From positions 2,810,501-2,874,500 of the forward strand of contig NZ_CP121647.1 in the NCBI RefSeq assembly GCF_029714305.1: DNA of 64,000 bases, in the 5' to 3' direction. The position numbers and the translations under genes are program-made. Below, one piece after another: positions 28,127 to 36,768 of the stretch (position 1 is its first letter; each line of letters begins with the position of its first letter). The notes under the pieces are model-generated. The model made no database searches. It was not told the origin of the DNA and saw only the letters and a list, made by a program, of their open reading frames with translations. Origin of the DNA: Bradyrhizobium sp. CB3481 (lineage in GTDB: Bacteria > Pseudomonadota > Alphaproteobacteria > Rhizobiales > Xanthobacteraceae).

Positions 28127-28912
28127 GTGCCGAAATTTGCCGCCAATCTCACCATGCTGTTCGGCGACGTGCCGTTCCTCGAGCGCTTCGCCGCCGCCAA
28201 GGCCGCCGGCTTTAACGGGGTGGAATATCTGTTCCCGTATGATTTCGACAAGGCGGAGCTGCGCGAGCAGCTGCACCAGCATGGCCTGACCCAGGTGCTG
28301 CATAATCTGCCCGCCGGCAATTGGGGCGCCGGCGAGCGCGGCATCGCCATCCTGCCTGACCGGATAGAGGAATTCCGCGACGGGGTCGCGCGCGCGATCG
28401 ATTACGCCAAGGCGCTCGATTGCCGACAGCTCAACTGCCTGGTCGGCATCGCGCCCGAAGGCGCCGATGCGACCGATCTCAACGAGACCTTGATCGGCAA
28501 TCTGCGCTTTGCGGCCGATGCGCTCGGCAAGGAGGGGATCAAGCTGTTGATCGAGCCGATCAACACGATCGATATTCCCGGCTTCTTCCTCAACAAGACC
28601 GCGCAGGCGCTGCAGCTGATCGCGGATGTGCGCTCAAACAATCTGTTCGTGCAGTACGATATCTATCACATGCAGATCATGGAGGGCGATCTCGCGCGAA
28701 CGCTGCAAAAGCACTTGCCCCGCATCGCCCATGTGCAGCTCGCCGACAATCCCGGCCGCAACGAGCCGGGGACCGGCGAGATCAACTATCCCTTCCTGTT
28801 CAGGCATCTCGACGCTATTGGTTATCGTGGCTGGATCGGGTGCGAATATAAGCCGCGGACGACGACGGTCGATGGTCTCGGCTGGCACGCGGCGCTGACG
28901 CTCGATACCTGA
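28127..28912 (+). CDS. hyi: Hydroxypyruvate isomerase
   Basis: A 261-residue TIM-barrel protein of the AP-endonuclease-2-like family that interconverts hydroxypyruvate and tartronate semialdehyde. Motifs include AANLTMLFGDVPFLERFAAA at the N-terminus, EPINTIDIPGFFLNKT with the metal-binding Glu, QYDIYHMQIMEGDL, and IGCEYKP at the end. The start is GTG at 28127 with AGGGGAGA eight bases upstream. The gcl-hyi-glxR order is that of known glyoxylate clusters. Confidence 0.92.
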   Translation: MPKFAANLTMLFGDVPFLERFAAAKAAGFNGVEYLFPYDFDKAELREQLHQHGLTQVLHNLPAGNWGAGERGIAILPDRIEEFRDGVARAIDYAKALDCRQLNCLVGIAPEGADATDLNETLIGNLRFAADALGKEGIKLLIEPINTIDIPGFFLNKTAQALQLIADVRSNNLFVQYDIYHMQIMEGDLARTLQKHLPRIAHVQLADNPGRNEPGTGEINYPFLFRHLDAIGYRGWIGCEYKPRTTTVDGLGWHAALTLDT

Positions 28913-28943
28913 CCGACAACCAAGAAACGAAGGGGAGTGTGAA

Positions 28944-29831
28944 ATGACCAATATCGGCTTTATCGGCCTTGGCACCATGGGACGCCCGATGGCAGGCCAC
29001 CTCCAGGCCGCCGGCCACCGCCTGTTCCTGCATGACGTCGCTCCCATCGCACCGGAATTGGTGGCGGAGGGCGGCGTCGTCTGCAAATCGGGCAAGGCGG
29101 TCGCCGAGCAGGCTGATATTGTCATCGTCATGGTGCCGGATACGCCGCATGTAGAAGCGGTGCTGTTCGGGCCTGACGGTGTCGCGGCCGGGCTATCGAA
29201 AGGCAAGATCGTCGCCGACATGAGCTCGATCTCGCCGCTCGCCACCAAGGAGTTTGCCAAGAAGATCGAGGCGCTCGGATGCGACTATCTCGATGCGCCG
29301 GTTTCCGGCGGCGAGGTCGGTGCCAAGGCGGCGAGCCTGACCATCATGGTCGGCGGGCCGGAACGCGCTTTCGAAACCATGAAGCCCATCTTCGACAAGA
29401 TGGGCAAGAACGTGACGCTGGTCGGCGGCAATGGCGACGGGCAGACCACCAAGGTCGCCAACCAGATCATCGTGGCGCTGACGATCGAGGCGGTCGGCGA
29501 GGCGCTGTTGTTTGCATCGAAGGCCGGCGCAGATCCGGCGCTGGTGCGCAAGGCGCTGATGGGCGGCTTCGCCTCGTCGCGGATTCTCGAAGTCCATGGC
29601 GAGCGCATGGTGAAGCGCAATTTCGAACCGGGCTTTCGCATTGAGCTGCACCAGAAGGATCTCAATTTGGCGCTGGAGGGCGCGCGGGCGCTCGGCCTTT
29701 CCTTGCCGAGCACGGCGCTGGCCCAGCAATTGTTCTCATCCTGCGCTGCGCATGGCGGCAAGGCATGGGATCACTCGGGCATGGTGCGCGCGCTCGAAAT
29801 GATGGCAAGCCACGAGGTGGCAAAAGGCTAA
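28944..29831 (+). CDS. glxR: 2-hydroxy-3-oxopropionate (tartronate semialdehyde) reductase
   Basis: A 295-residue beta-hydroxyacid dehydrogenase that reduces tartronate semialdehyde to D-glycerate with NAD(P)H. The dinucleotide motif IGFIGLGTMGRPMAGHL, the substrate motif DAPVSGGEVGAKAASL and the catalytic Lys in GQTTKVANQIIVA are all present. GAAGGGGAG precedes the ATG. It ends the glyoxylate operon; no glycerate kinase is present in the window, so that step must be encoded elsewhere. Confidence 0.93.
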   Translation: MTNIGFIGLGTMGRPMAGHLQAAGHRLFLHDVAPIAPELVAEGGVVCKSGKAVAEQADIVIVMVPDTPHVEAVLFGPDGVAAGLSKGKIVADMSSISPLATKEFAKKIEALGCDYLDAPVSGGEVGAKAASLTIMVGGPERAFETMKPIFDKMGKNVTLVGGNGDGQTTKVANQIIVALTIEAVGEALLFASKAGADPALVRKALMGGFASSRILEVHGERMVKRNFEPGFRIELHQKDLNLALEGARALGLSLPSTALAQQLFSSCAAHGGKAWDHSGMVRALEMMASHEVAKG

Positions 29832-29862
29832 CCGATTTGACTGGAACTCCCTGTGACTGGAA

Positions 29863-29894
29863 CCTCGCGTCGAAGCTTCGGCGCGGGCTTTTTT
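29863..29894 (+). terminator. Terminator after glxR
   Basis: CCTCGCG and CGCGGG flank the palindrome CGAAGCTTCG, and a run of six T follows. It starts 32 bases beyond the glxR stop. Confidence 0.6.
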
Positions 29895-29966
29895 CCGCAC
29901 CAATGGAACCGGAACCTGTCGCGCCTCCAGTAGTTGAAAAGCATCACCAAATTACTGGAGGGTGCA

Positions 29967-30350
29967 ATGAATAATCGTTTAGCCGTTTCCGTGATTGCCG
30001 CCGCGCTGCTGCTGCCGGGCGCGGCATTTGCGCAGTCGACGACCGCGCAAGGGGCCGCGGAAGGTGCCGCGCGGGGCGGTGAAGCGGCGGGTCCGGTCGG
30101 CGCGATCGTCGGTGGCACAGTGGGCGCCGCGGTCGGCGCTGCTGTGGAGATTCCGAACGCCGTGATCAATTCGGTTCCGCGTGACCGCTCGGTCGTGGTT
30201 CGTGAGCGGGTGGTGGTAGGCGAGCCGTTGCCGCCGACCGTCGAACTGCGCACCGTCCCGCAGCACACCGAATATCGCTATGCGGTCGTCAATGATCGCC
30301 GCGTGATCGTGGAGCCGCGGACGCGCCGGGTGGTCCGGATCCTCGACTAA
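29967..30350 (+). CDS. DUF1236 domain exported protein
   Basis: A 127-residue protein with a Sec signal peptide (LAVSVIAAALLLPGAAFA, cleavage near residue 22). A Gly/Ala-rich hydrophobic stretch of glycine-zipper type (GPVGAIVGGTVGAAVGAAVE) follows, then a C-terminal DUF1236 segment (YRYAVVNDRRVIVEPRTRRV). Family members are periplasmic or envelope proteins of unknown role. The ATG has GGAGG six bases upstream. Confidence 0.85.
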   Translation: MNNRLAVSVIAAALLLPGAAFAQSTTAQGAAEGAARGGEAAGPVGAIVGGTVGAAVGAAVEIPNAVINSVPRDRSVVVRERVVVGEPLPPTVELRTVPQHTEYRYAVVNDRRVIVEPRTRRVVRILD

Positions 30351-30374
30351 CGAACGTAAGTTTTTGCTGAGCCA

Positions 30375-30406
30375 TCCTCGCGGGCGTCGTCCCGCGGGGA
30401 TTTTTT
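30375..30406 (+). terminator. Rho-independent terminator after the DUF1236 gene
   Basis: A GC-rich stem CCTCGCGGG / CCCGCGGGG with a six-base loop is followed by a run of six T. Confidence 0.85.
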
Positions 30407-30759
30407 CAGGAGGCGCTGGGGCGTGTTCGCCTGACCATCCAGTCAAGCGCCGCGGCGGCCACAAGGCCAAGCGACGCGGCGATCGCGTCAACCGCAAAAT
30501 CTTCCATCCGCGCGTGCCGGCCGGGCGCCCAGAACTGCATGATTTCGATCAGGCCGGTGTAGCTGATAACGAAGGCCGCCGTCAGCGAACGGCTGCGCGT
30601 GTGGGCCAGTCCGAAGGCGAGCCCCAGCAGGACAAAAGCGAGCGCATGCTCCCCGTTCTGTCCGAGGTTCGAATGCGGCCGCTGTTCCGCTGGGCCGAGG
30701 GTTGCGAAAGCGATGGCCGCGGCAAGGCCCCAGGCGGCAAGTCGAAGGATGATCGTCAT
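30406..30759 (-). CDS. VanZ-like small membrane protein
   Basis: A 117-residue protein with four hydrophobic segments. HALAFVLLGLAFGLAH, VISYTGLIEIMQFWAPGRHA and EDFAVDAIAASLGLVAAAAL match the VanZ-like family, in which an acidic/aromatic motif follows the third helix. The start at 30759 is taken because an ATG six codons earlier lies in poor context; both lack a strong ribosome site. Function in the family is not well known. Confidence 0.75.
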   Translation of the reverse strand: MTIILRLAAWGLAAAIAFATLGPAEQRPHSNLGQNGEHALAFVLLGLAFGLAHTRSRSLTAAFVISYTGLIEIMQFWAPGRHARMEDFAVDAIAASLGLVAAAALDWMVRRTRPSAS

Positions 30760-30836
30760 GGGGACGGCATAGCACACAATCCGCGCGGTAAGTCCATGCG
30801 CGCGAACGAGGCGACGAGCCGTGGTTAATTGAAGCG

Positions 30837-30916
30837 CGTCATTCCGGGGCGCCCGGAGGGCGAACCCGGAATCTCGAGATTCTGGGTTCTATGCTTCGCA
30901 TAGCCCCGGAATGACG
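30837..30916. repeat. Intergenic palindromic repeat (third family)
   Basis: Outer arms CGTCATTCCGGGGC (30837-30850) and GCCCCGGAATGACG (30903-30916) are perfect inverted copies. Inside lies a second near-perfect palindrome from GAACCCGGAATC to GATTCTGGGTTC around a CTCGAG-like centre. This is the well-known CCGGAATGACG-type dispersed element of Bradyrhizobium relatives. Confidence 0.8.
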
Positions 30917-30923
30917 GTTGCAG

Positions 30924-31544
30924 CTAGAGCGGCTCCCTTACGCCCATACCGTGCATGAACCGTTCCCGGATCTGCACGGGATCGCGGCGGGTGGTGCCGG
31001 TGCCCGGCTTGTCGTCGATGCGCACACCGATCAGGGTTGGCCCCTCCGCCGACAGGGCCTCCTCGATCAGGCGCTCGAAGTCGTCTTCGTCCGCTGCCCA
31101 GCTGCTGTTTGTGAGCCCGCTTGCCACCGCAATGGCGACGATGTCGGCGACGGAAGCCGCCGGCGTCGGCTGTGCGCCGGTGATCTGGTAGATGCCGTTG
31201 TCCATCACGACCATGGTGAGGTTCTTCGGCGCCATCATCGCGATCGTCGTCAGCGAACCCAGTTGCATCAATAGCGAGCCGTCGCCCTCCAGCGCGAACA
31301 CGCGCCGGTTCGGTTGCGCCAGCGCGACGCCGAGTGCGATCGGGAAGGCGAGGCCCATGCTGCCGAGCATGTAGAAATTCTGCGGCCGGTGGCCGGCGGC
31401 CCATAGGTCGAAATTGGTGTTGCCGATGCCGCCGATCACGGCTTCCTCGCTTTTCAGCTTCGCGATCAGCCGCGAGGTGAGATCGAAGCGGTTCATGATC
31501 TTGGTGTTGCGGACCGGATTATCACTGTTCATGATATCGCTCAC
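30924..31544 (-). CDS. Thiamine-diphosphate decarboxylase, beta subunit (sulfopyruvate/phosphonopyruvate type)
   Basis: A 206-residue protein equal to the C-terminal cofactor-binding half of a thiamine-diphosphate decarboxylase. It has NFYMLGSMGLAFPIALGVAL and the motif EGDGSLLMQLGSLTTIAM ending in VMDNGIYQITG. The same arrangement is seen in ComE and in the C-terminal half of phosphonopyruvate decarboxylase. Its start overlaps the alpha-subunit stop by four bases (ATGA), so the two are translationally coupled. The 2-oxo acid substrate is unknown. Confidence 0.85.
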   Translation of the reverse strand: MSDIMNSDNPVRNTKIMNRFDLTSRLIAKLKSEEAVIGGIGNTNFDLWAAGHRPQNFYMLGSMGLAFPIALGVALAQPNRRVFALEGDGSLLMQLGSLTTIAMMAPKNLTMVVMDNGIYQITGAQPTPAASVADIVAIAVASGLTNSSWAADEDDFERLIEEALSAEGPTLIGVRIDDKPGTGTTRRDPVQIRERFMHGMGVREPL

Positions 31545-32110
31545 TTGTCGAAGATCTTGCCGCCGGTGAGCAGCGGCGAGAGGATCAGCGCCACCGGCGC
31601 CTGTGTGGTGACGGCCTGCTTGATCGAGCGGTCGGCGATGAATTCGAGCTCATCGAACCGGGTGATGGTGTGGTGCTCCATCGCAAGCGAATCCAGCACC
31701 GGCCGCATGGTGCGGCAGACCAGGGATTGCCCATAATTGAATTCGCCAAGCGTGCCGCGCTCGGAGACGAACATGATCAGCGGGATCTGATAGGGGATCG
31801 CCAGCGACGCCAGCACGTTCGCGAGCGTGGCAAATCCAGACGTCTGCATCAGCACCGCGCTCCGCATGCCGCCCATCCAGGCGCCGGAGACGATGCCGAC
31901 CGCTTCCTCTTCGCGCGCGGTGGCGAAGGTCGTGAAAAACGGGTCGGCGTGCAGGCTCTTGATTAGCGGCGTCAGGACGCGGTCGGGCACGTAGGGGACC
32001 AGACGGACGTCGTTGCGCTTGAGCGTTTGCAGCACCACGCCGTGCCAGCTCTGTTCGGAAGCGCCTCCCTCGGAAGTACCTGGCGAGGTTTTTTCTTCTG
32101 CAACCGCCAT
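31541..32110 (-). CDS. Thiamine-diphosphate decarboxylase, alpha subunit (sulfopyruvate/phosphonopyruvate type)
   Basis: A 189-residue protein equal to the N-terminal pyrimidine-binding half of the enzyme. The Glu of ATAREEEAVGIVSGAWMGG should activate the cofactor; VLMQTSGFATLANVLASLAI and QIPLIMFVSERGTLGEFNYG follow. It resembles ComD. A 20-residue acidic tail precedes the domain. It is divergent from a dehydrogenase operon, separated by 217 bases that should hold both promoters. Sulfopyruvate, phosphonopyruvate or another beta-substituted pyruvate are the candidate substrates. Confidence 0.85.
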   Translation of the reverse strand: MAVAEEKTSPGTSEGGASEQSWHGVVLQTLKRNDVRLVPYVPDRVLTPLIKSLHADPFFTTFATAREEEAVGIVSGAWMGGMRSAVLMQTSGFATLANVLASLAIPYQIPLIMFVSERGTLGEFNYGQSLVCRTMRPVLDSLAMEHHTITRFDELEFIADRSIKQAVTTQAPVALILSPLLTGGKIFDK

Positions 32111-32327
32111 TTCGGTCTCCCTCTGCCCGCGCCGATCATGCGTCGGCGTTCATCCTTCGTTATCGTTGGGGCAGAGAAACTTGACGCGCTTGGCGAGATT
32201 GTCAACATGTTCCGAACGTATCCGGCTCTGCGCTGCGCGCCGCTACATCAGACGTGCGACGATGTGAGATAAGCGGATGAAGATATAGGGAACGCTAGGC
32301 TCTGCTCAACCGAAAGCTGCCAGGGAA

Positions 32328-33377
32328 ATGACCGTCAACAACAAGCGCGTGTTCTACGTCAAATATCTCGCCCACGAAATCTACATCGACATTCTGAAGG
32401 CGCGCCCCGACGTGCGGCTCGACCGGCTGGAGAACGACAGCCCTGACGCCGTTGCGGCGCCGATCCTGTCGGCGGCGCATGCCTATCAGGTTGGCGCAGC
32501 GCGCGACGAGATCGCCGGGCATTTCCACGTCAACCAGGATCTGCTGCGCCGGGCGCCGAATCTCCTGATCGTTTCCTCGAACGGCGCGGGCTTTGATCCC
32601 GTCGACATCGACGCCTGTACGGCGGCCGGCGTGCTGGTCGTCAACCAATCCGGCGGCAACGCCAATTCGGTGGCCGAGCACGCGCTCGGCATGATGCTGA
32701 CGCTGTCCAAGCGCATCCTCGAATCCGACCGCGCGCTGCGCCGCCAGGCCAATGTCAATCGCAATTCGCTGATCGGCAACGAAGTTCAGGGCAAGACTGT
32801 CGGCATCGTCGGCATCGGCAATGTCGGCCGGCGCATCGCCGAACTCTGCAACGGGCTGTTGCGCATGAAGGTGATCGCCTACGATCCTTATCTCTCCGCA
32901 GAAGAAATCGCCGCGCGTGGCGGCGAAAAGGTCGAGCTCGCCGATCTGATGCGCCGCTCGGACTTCGTCTCGATCTCATGCCCGCTGACCAAGGACAACC
33001 GGCGCATGATCGGCCCGCGCGAATTCGCGCTAATGCAGCCGCACGCCTTCTTCATCACCACTGCGCGCGGCTTCATTCACGACGAGGAGGCGCTCTACGA
33101 GGCGCTGCGCGACAAGCGCATCGCCGGCGCCGGGCTCGACGTCTGGGACAAGGAGCCGCCGCCGCCGGAGCATCCGCTGCTGCAGTTCGACAACGTGCTG
33201 GCGAGCCCGCATACGGCTGGAGTCACCAAGGAAGCACGCATCAACATGGGCAAGATCGCCGCCGAGCAGATTCTCGATGCGCTCGACGGCAAGCGGCCGC
33301 CGCGCGTCGTCAATCCCGAGGTATGGCCGGCTTATGCCAGGCGCTTCGAGCGCGCGTTTGGGTTCGCGCCGAAATAG
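32328..33377 (+). CDS. D-2-hydroxyacid dehydrogenase (NAD-dependent)
   Basis: A 349-residue member of the D-isomer-specific 2-hydroxyacid dehydrogenases (phosphoglycerate dehydrogenase-like). The dinucleotide motif is GIVGIGNVGRRIAELCNG. The catalytic triad is visible as Arg in ITTARGFIHDEEAL, Glu in GLDVWDKEPPPPEH and His in SPHTAGVTKEARIN. It oxidises or reduces a D-2-hydroxy acid / 2-oxo acid pair. It heads an operon with a hydrolase and an SDR, divergent from the split decarboxylase, suggesting one pathway in which a hydroxy acid is oxidised and then decarboxylated. Confidence 0.85.
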   Translation: MTVNNKRVFYVKYLAHEIYIDILKARPDVRLDRLENDSPDAVAAPILSAAHAYQVGAARDEIAGHFHVNQDLLRRAPNLLIVSSNGAGFDPVDIDACTAAGVLVVNQSGGNANSVAEHALGMMLTLSKRILESDRALRRQANVNRNSLIGNEVQGKTVGIVGIGNVGRRIAELCNGLLRMKVIAYDPYLSAEEIAARGGEKVELADLMRRSDFVSISCPLTKDNRRMIGPREFALMQPHAFFITTARGFIHDEEALYEALRDKRIAGAGLDVWDKEPPPPEHPLLQFDNVLASPHTAGVTKEARINMGKIAAEQILDALDGKRPPRVVNPEVWPAYARRFERAFGFAPK

Positions 33378-33408
33378 GCCGGCACCTCCCGCGAGAGACG
33401 ATTTAACG

Positions 33409-34284
33409 ATGATCGAGCCGGCAGATCGCTTTTACGAGTCCCAGGCGCTGCGGCTGCACTATGTCGATTGGGGCAATGTATCGGCGCCGCCCCTGGTCCT
33501 GATTCACGGTGGGCTCGACCATTGCCGTAGCTGGGACGCGATCGCGCGCGCATTGCAGCCGCACTTCCACATCATGGCGCCGGACCTGCGCGGCCATGGC
33601 GATTCCGAATGGGCGAAGGGAAGCAGCTATAGCCTCACGGACAATGTTTATGACCTGACCCGGCTGATGCGCATTGCCGAGCTGCAGGATGCGGCGATTG
33701 TCGGCCACTCGATGGGCGGCATGGTCGCGTTGGCCTATGCCGGCACCTACCCTGAAAGGGTGTCGCGCCTCGTCGTGCTCGACGGCGCGTTCTTGTCGAA
33801 CTCACAATCCGCGCCGATTGCCGAGCAGATGTCGCGCTGGATCACCCAGCTCGACCGCATCGGCGATCATCAGGAGAGCACATTTGGGACGATCGAGGAG
33901 GCGGCGAAGCGGCTGTCCACGCGCAACAAGCGCCTGACACCGGCGCTGGCGCTTCATCTGGCCGGTCACGGCGTCCGGAAGGGCGATGACGGCCTCTACC
34001 GCTGGAAATTCGACCATTATCAGCGGGCGAGGGCGCCATACCGGCTATCGTCGGAGGATTATGCCGCTCTGTGGTCGCGCATCACCTGTCCGACCCTCCT
34101 GATGTGGGGCGACGAAAGCTTTCTGCCCGATCCCGAAGCCGCGGGCCTGCTCGCGCATTTCAAGGGCGCCGAACTGCAGAAGATCGCGGGCGCCGGACAC
34201 TGGCTGCATCACGACCGGCTCGACCTGGTGCTGGCATCGCTGCGGCGGTTTCTCGATGCGACGCAGCTGGCCCAAACACGGTGA
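33409..34284 (+). CDS. Alpha/beta hydrolase
   Basis: A 291-residue alpha/beta-hydrolase fold protein. LVLIHGGLDHCRSWD gives the oxyanion-hole region and VGHSMGGMVALAYAG the nucleophile elbow with Ser. The catalytic His is in AGAGHWLHHD near residue 268, and LMWGDESFLPD precedes it with the likely acid. The ATG at 33409 is chosen by family alignment; 44 upstream codons overlap the dehydrogenase gene in another frame. It likely cleaves an ester or lactone within the same operon. Confidence 0.82.
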   Translation: MIEPADRFYESQALRLHYVDWGNVSAPPLVLIHGGLDHCRSWDAIARALQPHFHIMAPDLRGHGDSEWAKGSSYSLTDNVYDLTRLMRIAELQDAAIVGHSMGGMVALAYAGTYPERVSRLVVLDGAFLSNSQSAPIAEQMSRWITQLDRIGDHQESTFGTIEEAAKRLSTRNKRLTPALALHLAGHGVRKGDDGLYRWKFDHYQRARAPYRLSSEDYAALWSRITCPTLLMWGDESFLPDPEAAGLLAHFKGAELQKIAGAGHWLHHDRLDLVLASLRRFLDATQLAQTR

Positions 34285-34292
34285 GATGAAGG

Positions 34293-35129
34293 ATGTCCGA
34301 CAAGATCCAATATGTCCGCCAGCTCAGCCCGGAATCCGCAGGCGAAGCACCTGGCCGCGGGCGCCTTCAGGGCCGCAAAATTCTCATCGTCGGCGGCGGC
34401 CAGCGGACGTTCGACGCTCCCATCGATCCGGTTGGAAACGGCCGCGCCATGTCGCTGTTGTTCGCGCGGGAAGGCGCCCACGTCGCGGTCGCCGACATGA
34501 ACCGCGCCAGCGCCGATGACACCGTGCAGCGCATTGCCGCCGAAGGCGGCCGGGCCTTTTCGATCCAGGCCGATATCGCGCGCGAGGACGACGTGGGCCG
34601 GATGGTCGACGAGGCGATCGAAGGGCTCGGCGGGCTCGACGGCATGGTGCTTAACGTCGGCATCGGGCTTGGCAAGCTCGGCCTTGGCAGCGTCGACCTC
34701 AAGGAATGGAACGACACCTTTGCGGTCAACCTGACCGGACCGATGCTCTGCTGCCGCAAGGCGCTGGGGCACATCGCGGACGGCGGCTCGATCGTGTTCA
34801 TCTCGTCGATCGCGGCGCTTCGCACCGGCTCGCGGCTGATCGCTTATGACGCCTCGAAGGCCGCGCTTGGCGGGCTGATGCGCAATGTCGCCAAGGAAGG
34901 GGCAAGGCGCGGCATCCGCGCCAACACCATCTGCCCGGGCCTGGTCGACACGCCGCTCGGCCGTCACGCCAGCGCCGGCCGTCCGTCGCGGACCGCCGCC
35001 GGCGTGCCGTTCGGGCGAATGGCGACCGGCTGGGAAGTGGCCTACGCGGCGCTGTTCTTCATTTCCGACGAGAGTGTCTACGTCAACGCCCAGACGTTGG
35101 CGGTCGACAGCGGCATTACCGGGCTCTGA
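34293..35129 (+). CDS. SDR-family oxidoreductase with unusual nucleotide-binding loop
   Basis: A 278-residue short-chain dehydrogenase. The catalytic Ser is in IVFISSIAALRTGS and YDASKAALGG supplies the YxxxK pair; ICPGLVDTPLGRHA and AQTLAVDSGITGL follow as in classical SDRs. The N-terminal glycine motif is unusual: VGGGQRTFDAPIDPVGNGRA in place of TGxxxGIG, meaning an insertion in the cofactor loop. It starts eight bases after the hydrolase stop, so it belongs to the same operon. Substrate unknown. Confidence 0.85.
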   Translation: MSDKIQYVRQLSPESAGEAPGRGRLQGRKILIVGGGQRTFDAPIDPVGNGRAMSLLFAREGAHVAVADMNRASADDTVQRIAAEGGRAFSIQADIAREDDVGRMVDEAIEGLGGLDGMVLNVGIGLGKLGLGSVDLKEWNDTFAVNLTGPMLCCRKALGHIADGGSIVFISSIAALRTGSRLIAYDASKAALGGLMRNVAKEGARRGIRANTICPGLVDTPLGRHASAGRPSRTAAGVPFGRMATGWEVAYAALFFISDESVYVNAQTLAVDSGITGL

Positions 35130-35642
35130 GGGCCGGAATCCGGGGAGAAAATGTTGTTCGCCGCCGGGGCGATTGCGGCAATGAATCCACTGCCGAGAGG
35201 CCTCCGGACGAAGCGCGCATTGCTATTTTCCCAGCAATCTCGACTAGTTAGCCCGCTAATATCATCTTCCCTGTGCGCCCTTGCCCCCCGGCGCATATGG
35301 AAGATGAAGATATGCGACAGGTTCGTTCATTGCTGAGCAGCGCGTCCTCCAGGCTGTCGGAGATCGTGGCTATCGCCGCCGCCAGCCTGCCGTCCGCCGG
35401 CGCTTGAGGCGTTCCTTCAATCCTCGCTAGGCTCCTTGTCGACGAACTAACCCCTCGGCCGATGAATTTTGCGGGTTACGTCCCTCGCGGCCCACTGGTC
35501 ATCGAAGACGGCCCTTTCACCGCACATCGATCCCCTTATCATGCCTGCCAGGAACCCGGCAGACGAATGCCAGCGCTTGTGTCTGACGTGCCGTTGCGCA
35601 GATGGCTGCCACGTTCTCCATTCCAACCAACGGAGTAACCGT
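35130..35642. other. Intergenic stretch, no clear gene
   Basis: About 510 bases between the SDR and the amidohydrolase. Short open frames lack ribosome sites and family-like content; one frame simply extends the amidohydrolase upstream without homologous sequence. It presumably contains the amidohydrolase promoter. Confidence 0.45.
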
Positions 35643-36668
35643 GTGAAGGCCGTCTACACCGAACTGCATCGCAGCCACGACCCGCAATTCTTCCTGGTGC
35701 GCGGCGTGATCAAGCGCACCACCGAGCAGCCCGAGCGCGCCGATCGCTTGCTGGCGGGGTTGAAGGCCGGCAAGCATACGCTTATCGAGCCCACGGTGTT
35801 CGGCCAGGGCCCGCGGGCGCGCGTCCACAGCGCCGAATATCTGCGCTTTCTGGAGGAGGCCTGGGACGCCTGGGTCGCGCTCGGCGACTCCGGCGCGGAG
35901 ATGATCCCCAACGTCCACCCGGTTCGCTACGGCGCGACGTATCCGACCCACATCGTCGGCCGCCTCGGCTGGCACGCGGCGGATACGGGGGCTCCGATCG
36001 GCAAGGGCACCTACGCCGCCGCCTGTGCCGCCACCGATGTCGCGGCGACGGCGGCGCAACTCGTCGTGGACGGCGAAGACGCGGTTTATGCATTGTGCCG
36101 GCCGCCGGGGCATCATGCCTATGCCGACATGGCCGGCGGTTTCTGTTTCCTGAACAACAGCGCGGTGGCAGCCGCCCACCTCCGGCTGACGCATGAGCGC
36201 GTCGCCATTCTCGATGTCGACGTGCACCATGGCAACGGCACGCAGGGCATCTTCTATGAGCGACCGGACGTTCTCACCGTGTCGATCCATGCCGATCCCG
36301 TGTTTTTCTATCCCTTCGTCTGGGGATACGCGCATGAGCGCGGCGCAGGTCCCGGCCTCGGCGCCAACCTGAACATCCCGTTGCCGAGGGGCACCGGCGA
36401 TGACGACTACATCAAGGCGATCGGGGAGGCGGAAAAGACCATCCGGGCGTTCGCGCCCGGCGCGCTGGTGGTGGCGCTCGGTCTGGATGCCTCCGAGCAC
36501 GATCCGCTCGCCGGCCTTGCCGTGACGACGTCCGGCTTCCGCCGCATCGGCGCGGCGATTGCCCGTTTGGGCCTTCCGACCGTGTTCGTGCAGGAGGGCG
36601 GGTATTTGTCCGATACTCTCGGCGCCAATCTCACCGCGGTGCTCGGCGGTTTCGAAGAGGCGCGTTAG
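35643..36668 (+). CDS. Histone-deacetylase-like amidohydrolase (acetylpolyamine type)
   Basis: A 341-residue zinc deacetylase of the arginase/deacetylase fold. Motifs are CRPPGHHAYADMAGGFCFLN (tandem His), ILDVDVHHGNGTQGIFY (Asp/His zinc ligands), GLDASEHDPLAGL (second zinc Asp) and FVQEGGYL. Bacterial members remove acetyl groups from polyamines or other small amides. The start is GTG at 35643, with CGGAG seven bases upstream and the sequence VKAVYTELHRSHDPQFFL at the N-terminus, as in family members. Confidence 0.85.
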   Translation: MKAVYTELHRSHDPQFFLVRGVIKRTTEQPERADRLLAGLKAGKHTLIEPTVFGQGPRARVHSAEYLRFLEEAWDAWVALGDSGAEMIPNVHPVRYGATYPTHIVGRLGWHAADTGAPIGKGTYAAACAATDVAATAAQLVVDGEDAVYALCRPPGHHAYADMAGGFCFLNNSAVAAAHLRLTHERVAILDVDVHHGNGTQGIFYERPDVLTVSIHADPVFFYPFVWGYAHERGAGPGLGANLNIPLPRGTGDDDYIKAIGEAEKTIRAFAPGALVVALGLDASEHDPLAGLAVTTSGFRRIGAAIARLGLPTVFVQEGGYLSDTLGANLTAVLGGFEEAR

Positions 36669-36768
36669 GTTCAATCGATCGCCGGCTACAATGGCCCTTG
36701 ACGGCTACTGTGCATGGGGTTGTTTTCGATATTTTGTTTAGGCGGTCTGGCATCGGCCGGACCTGCCT

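Noticed and set aside
30837..30916. Repeat structure considered as part of a CRISPR array
   Set aside because: Only one palindromic unit, with no regular repeat-spacer series and no cas genes.
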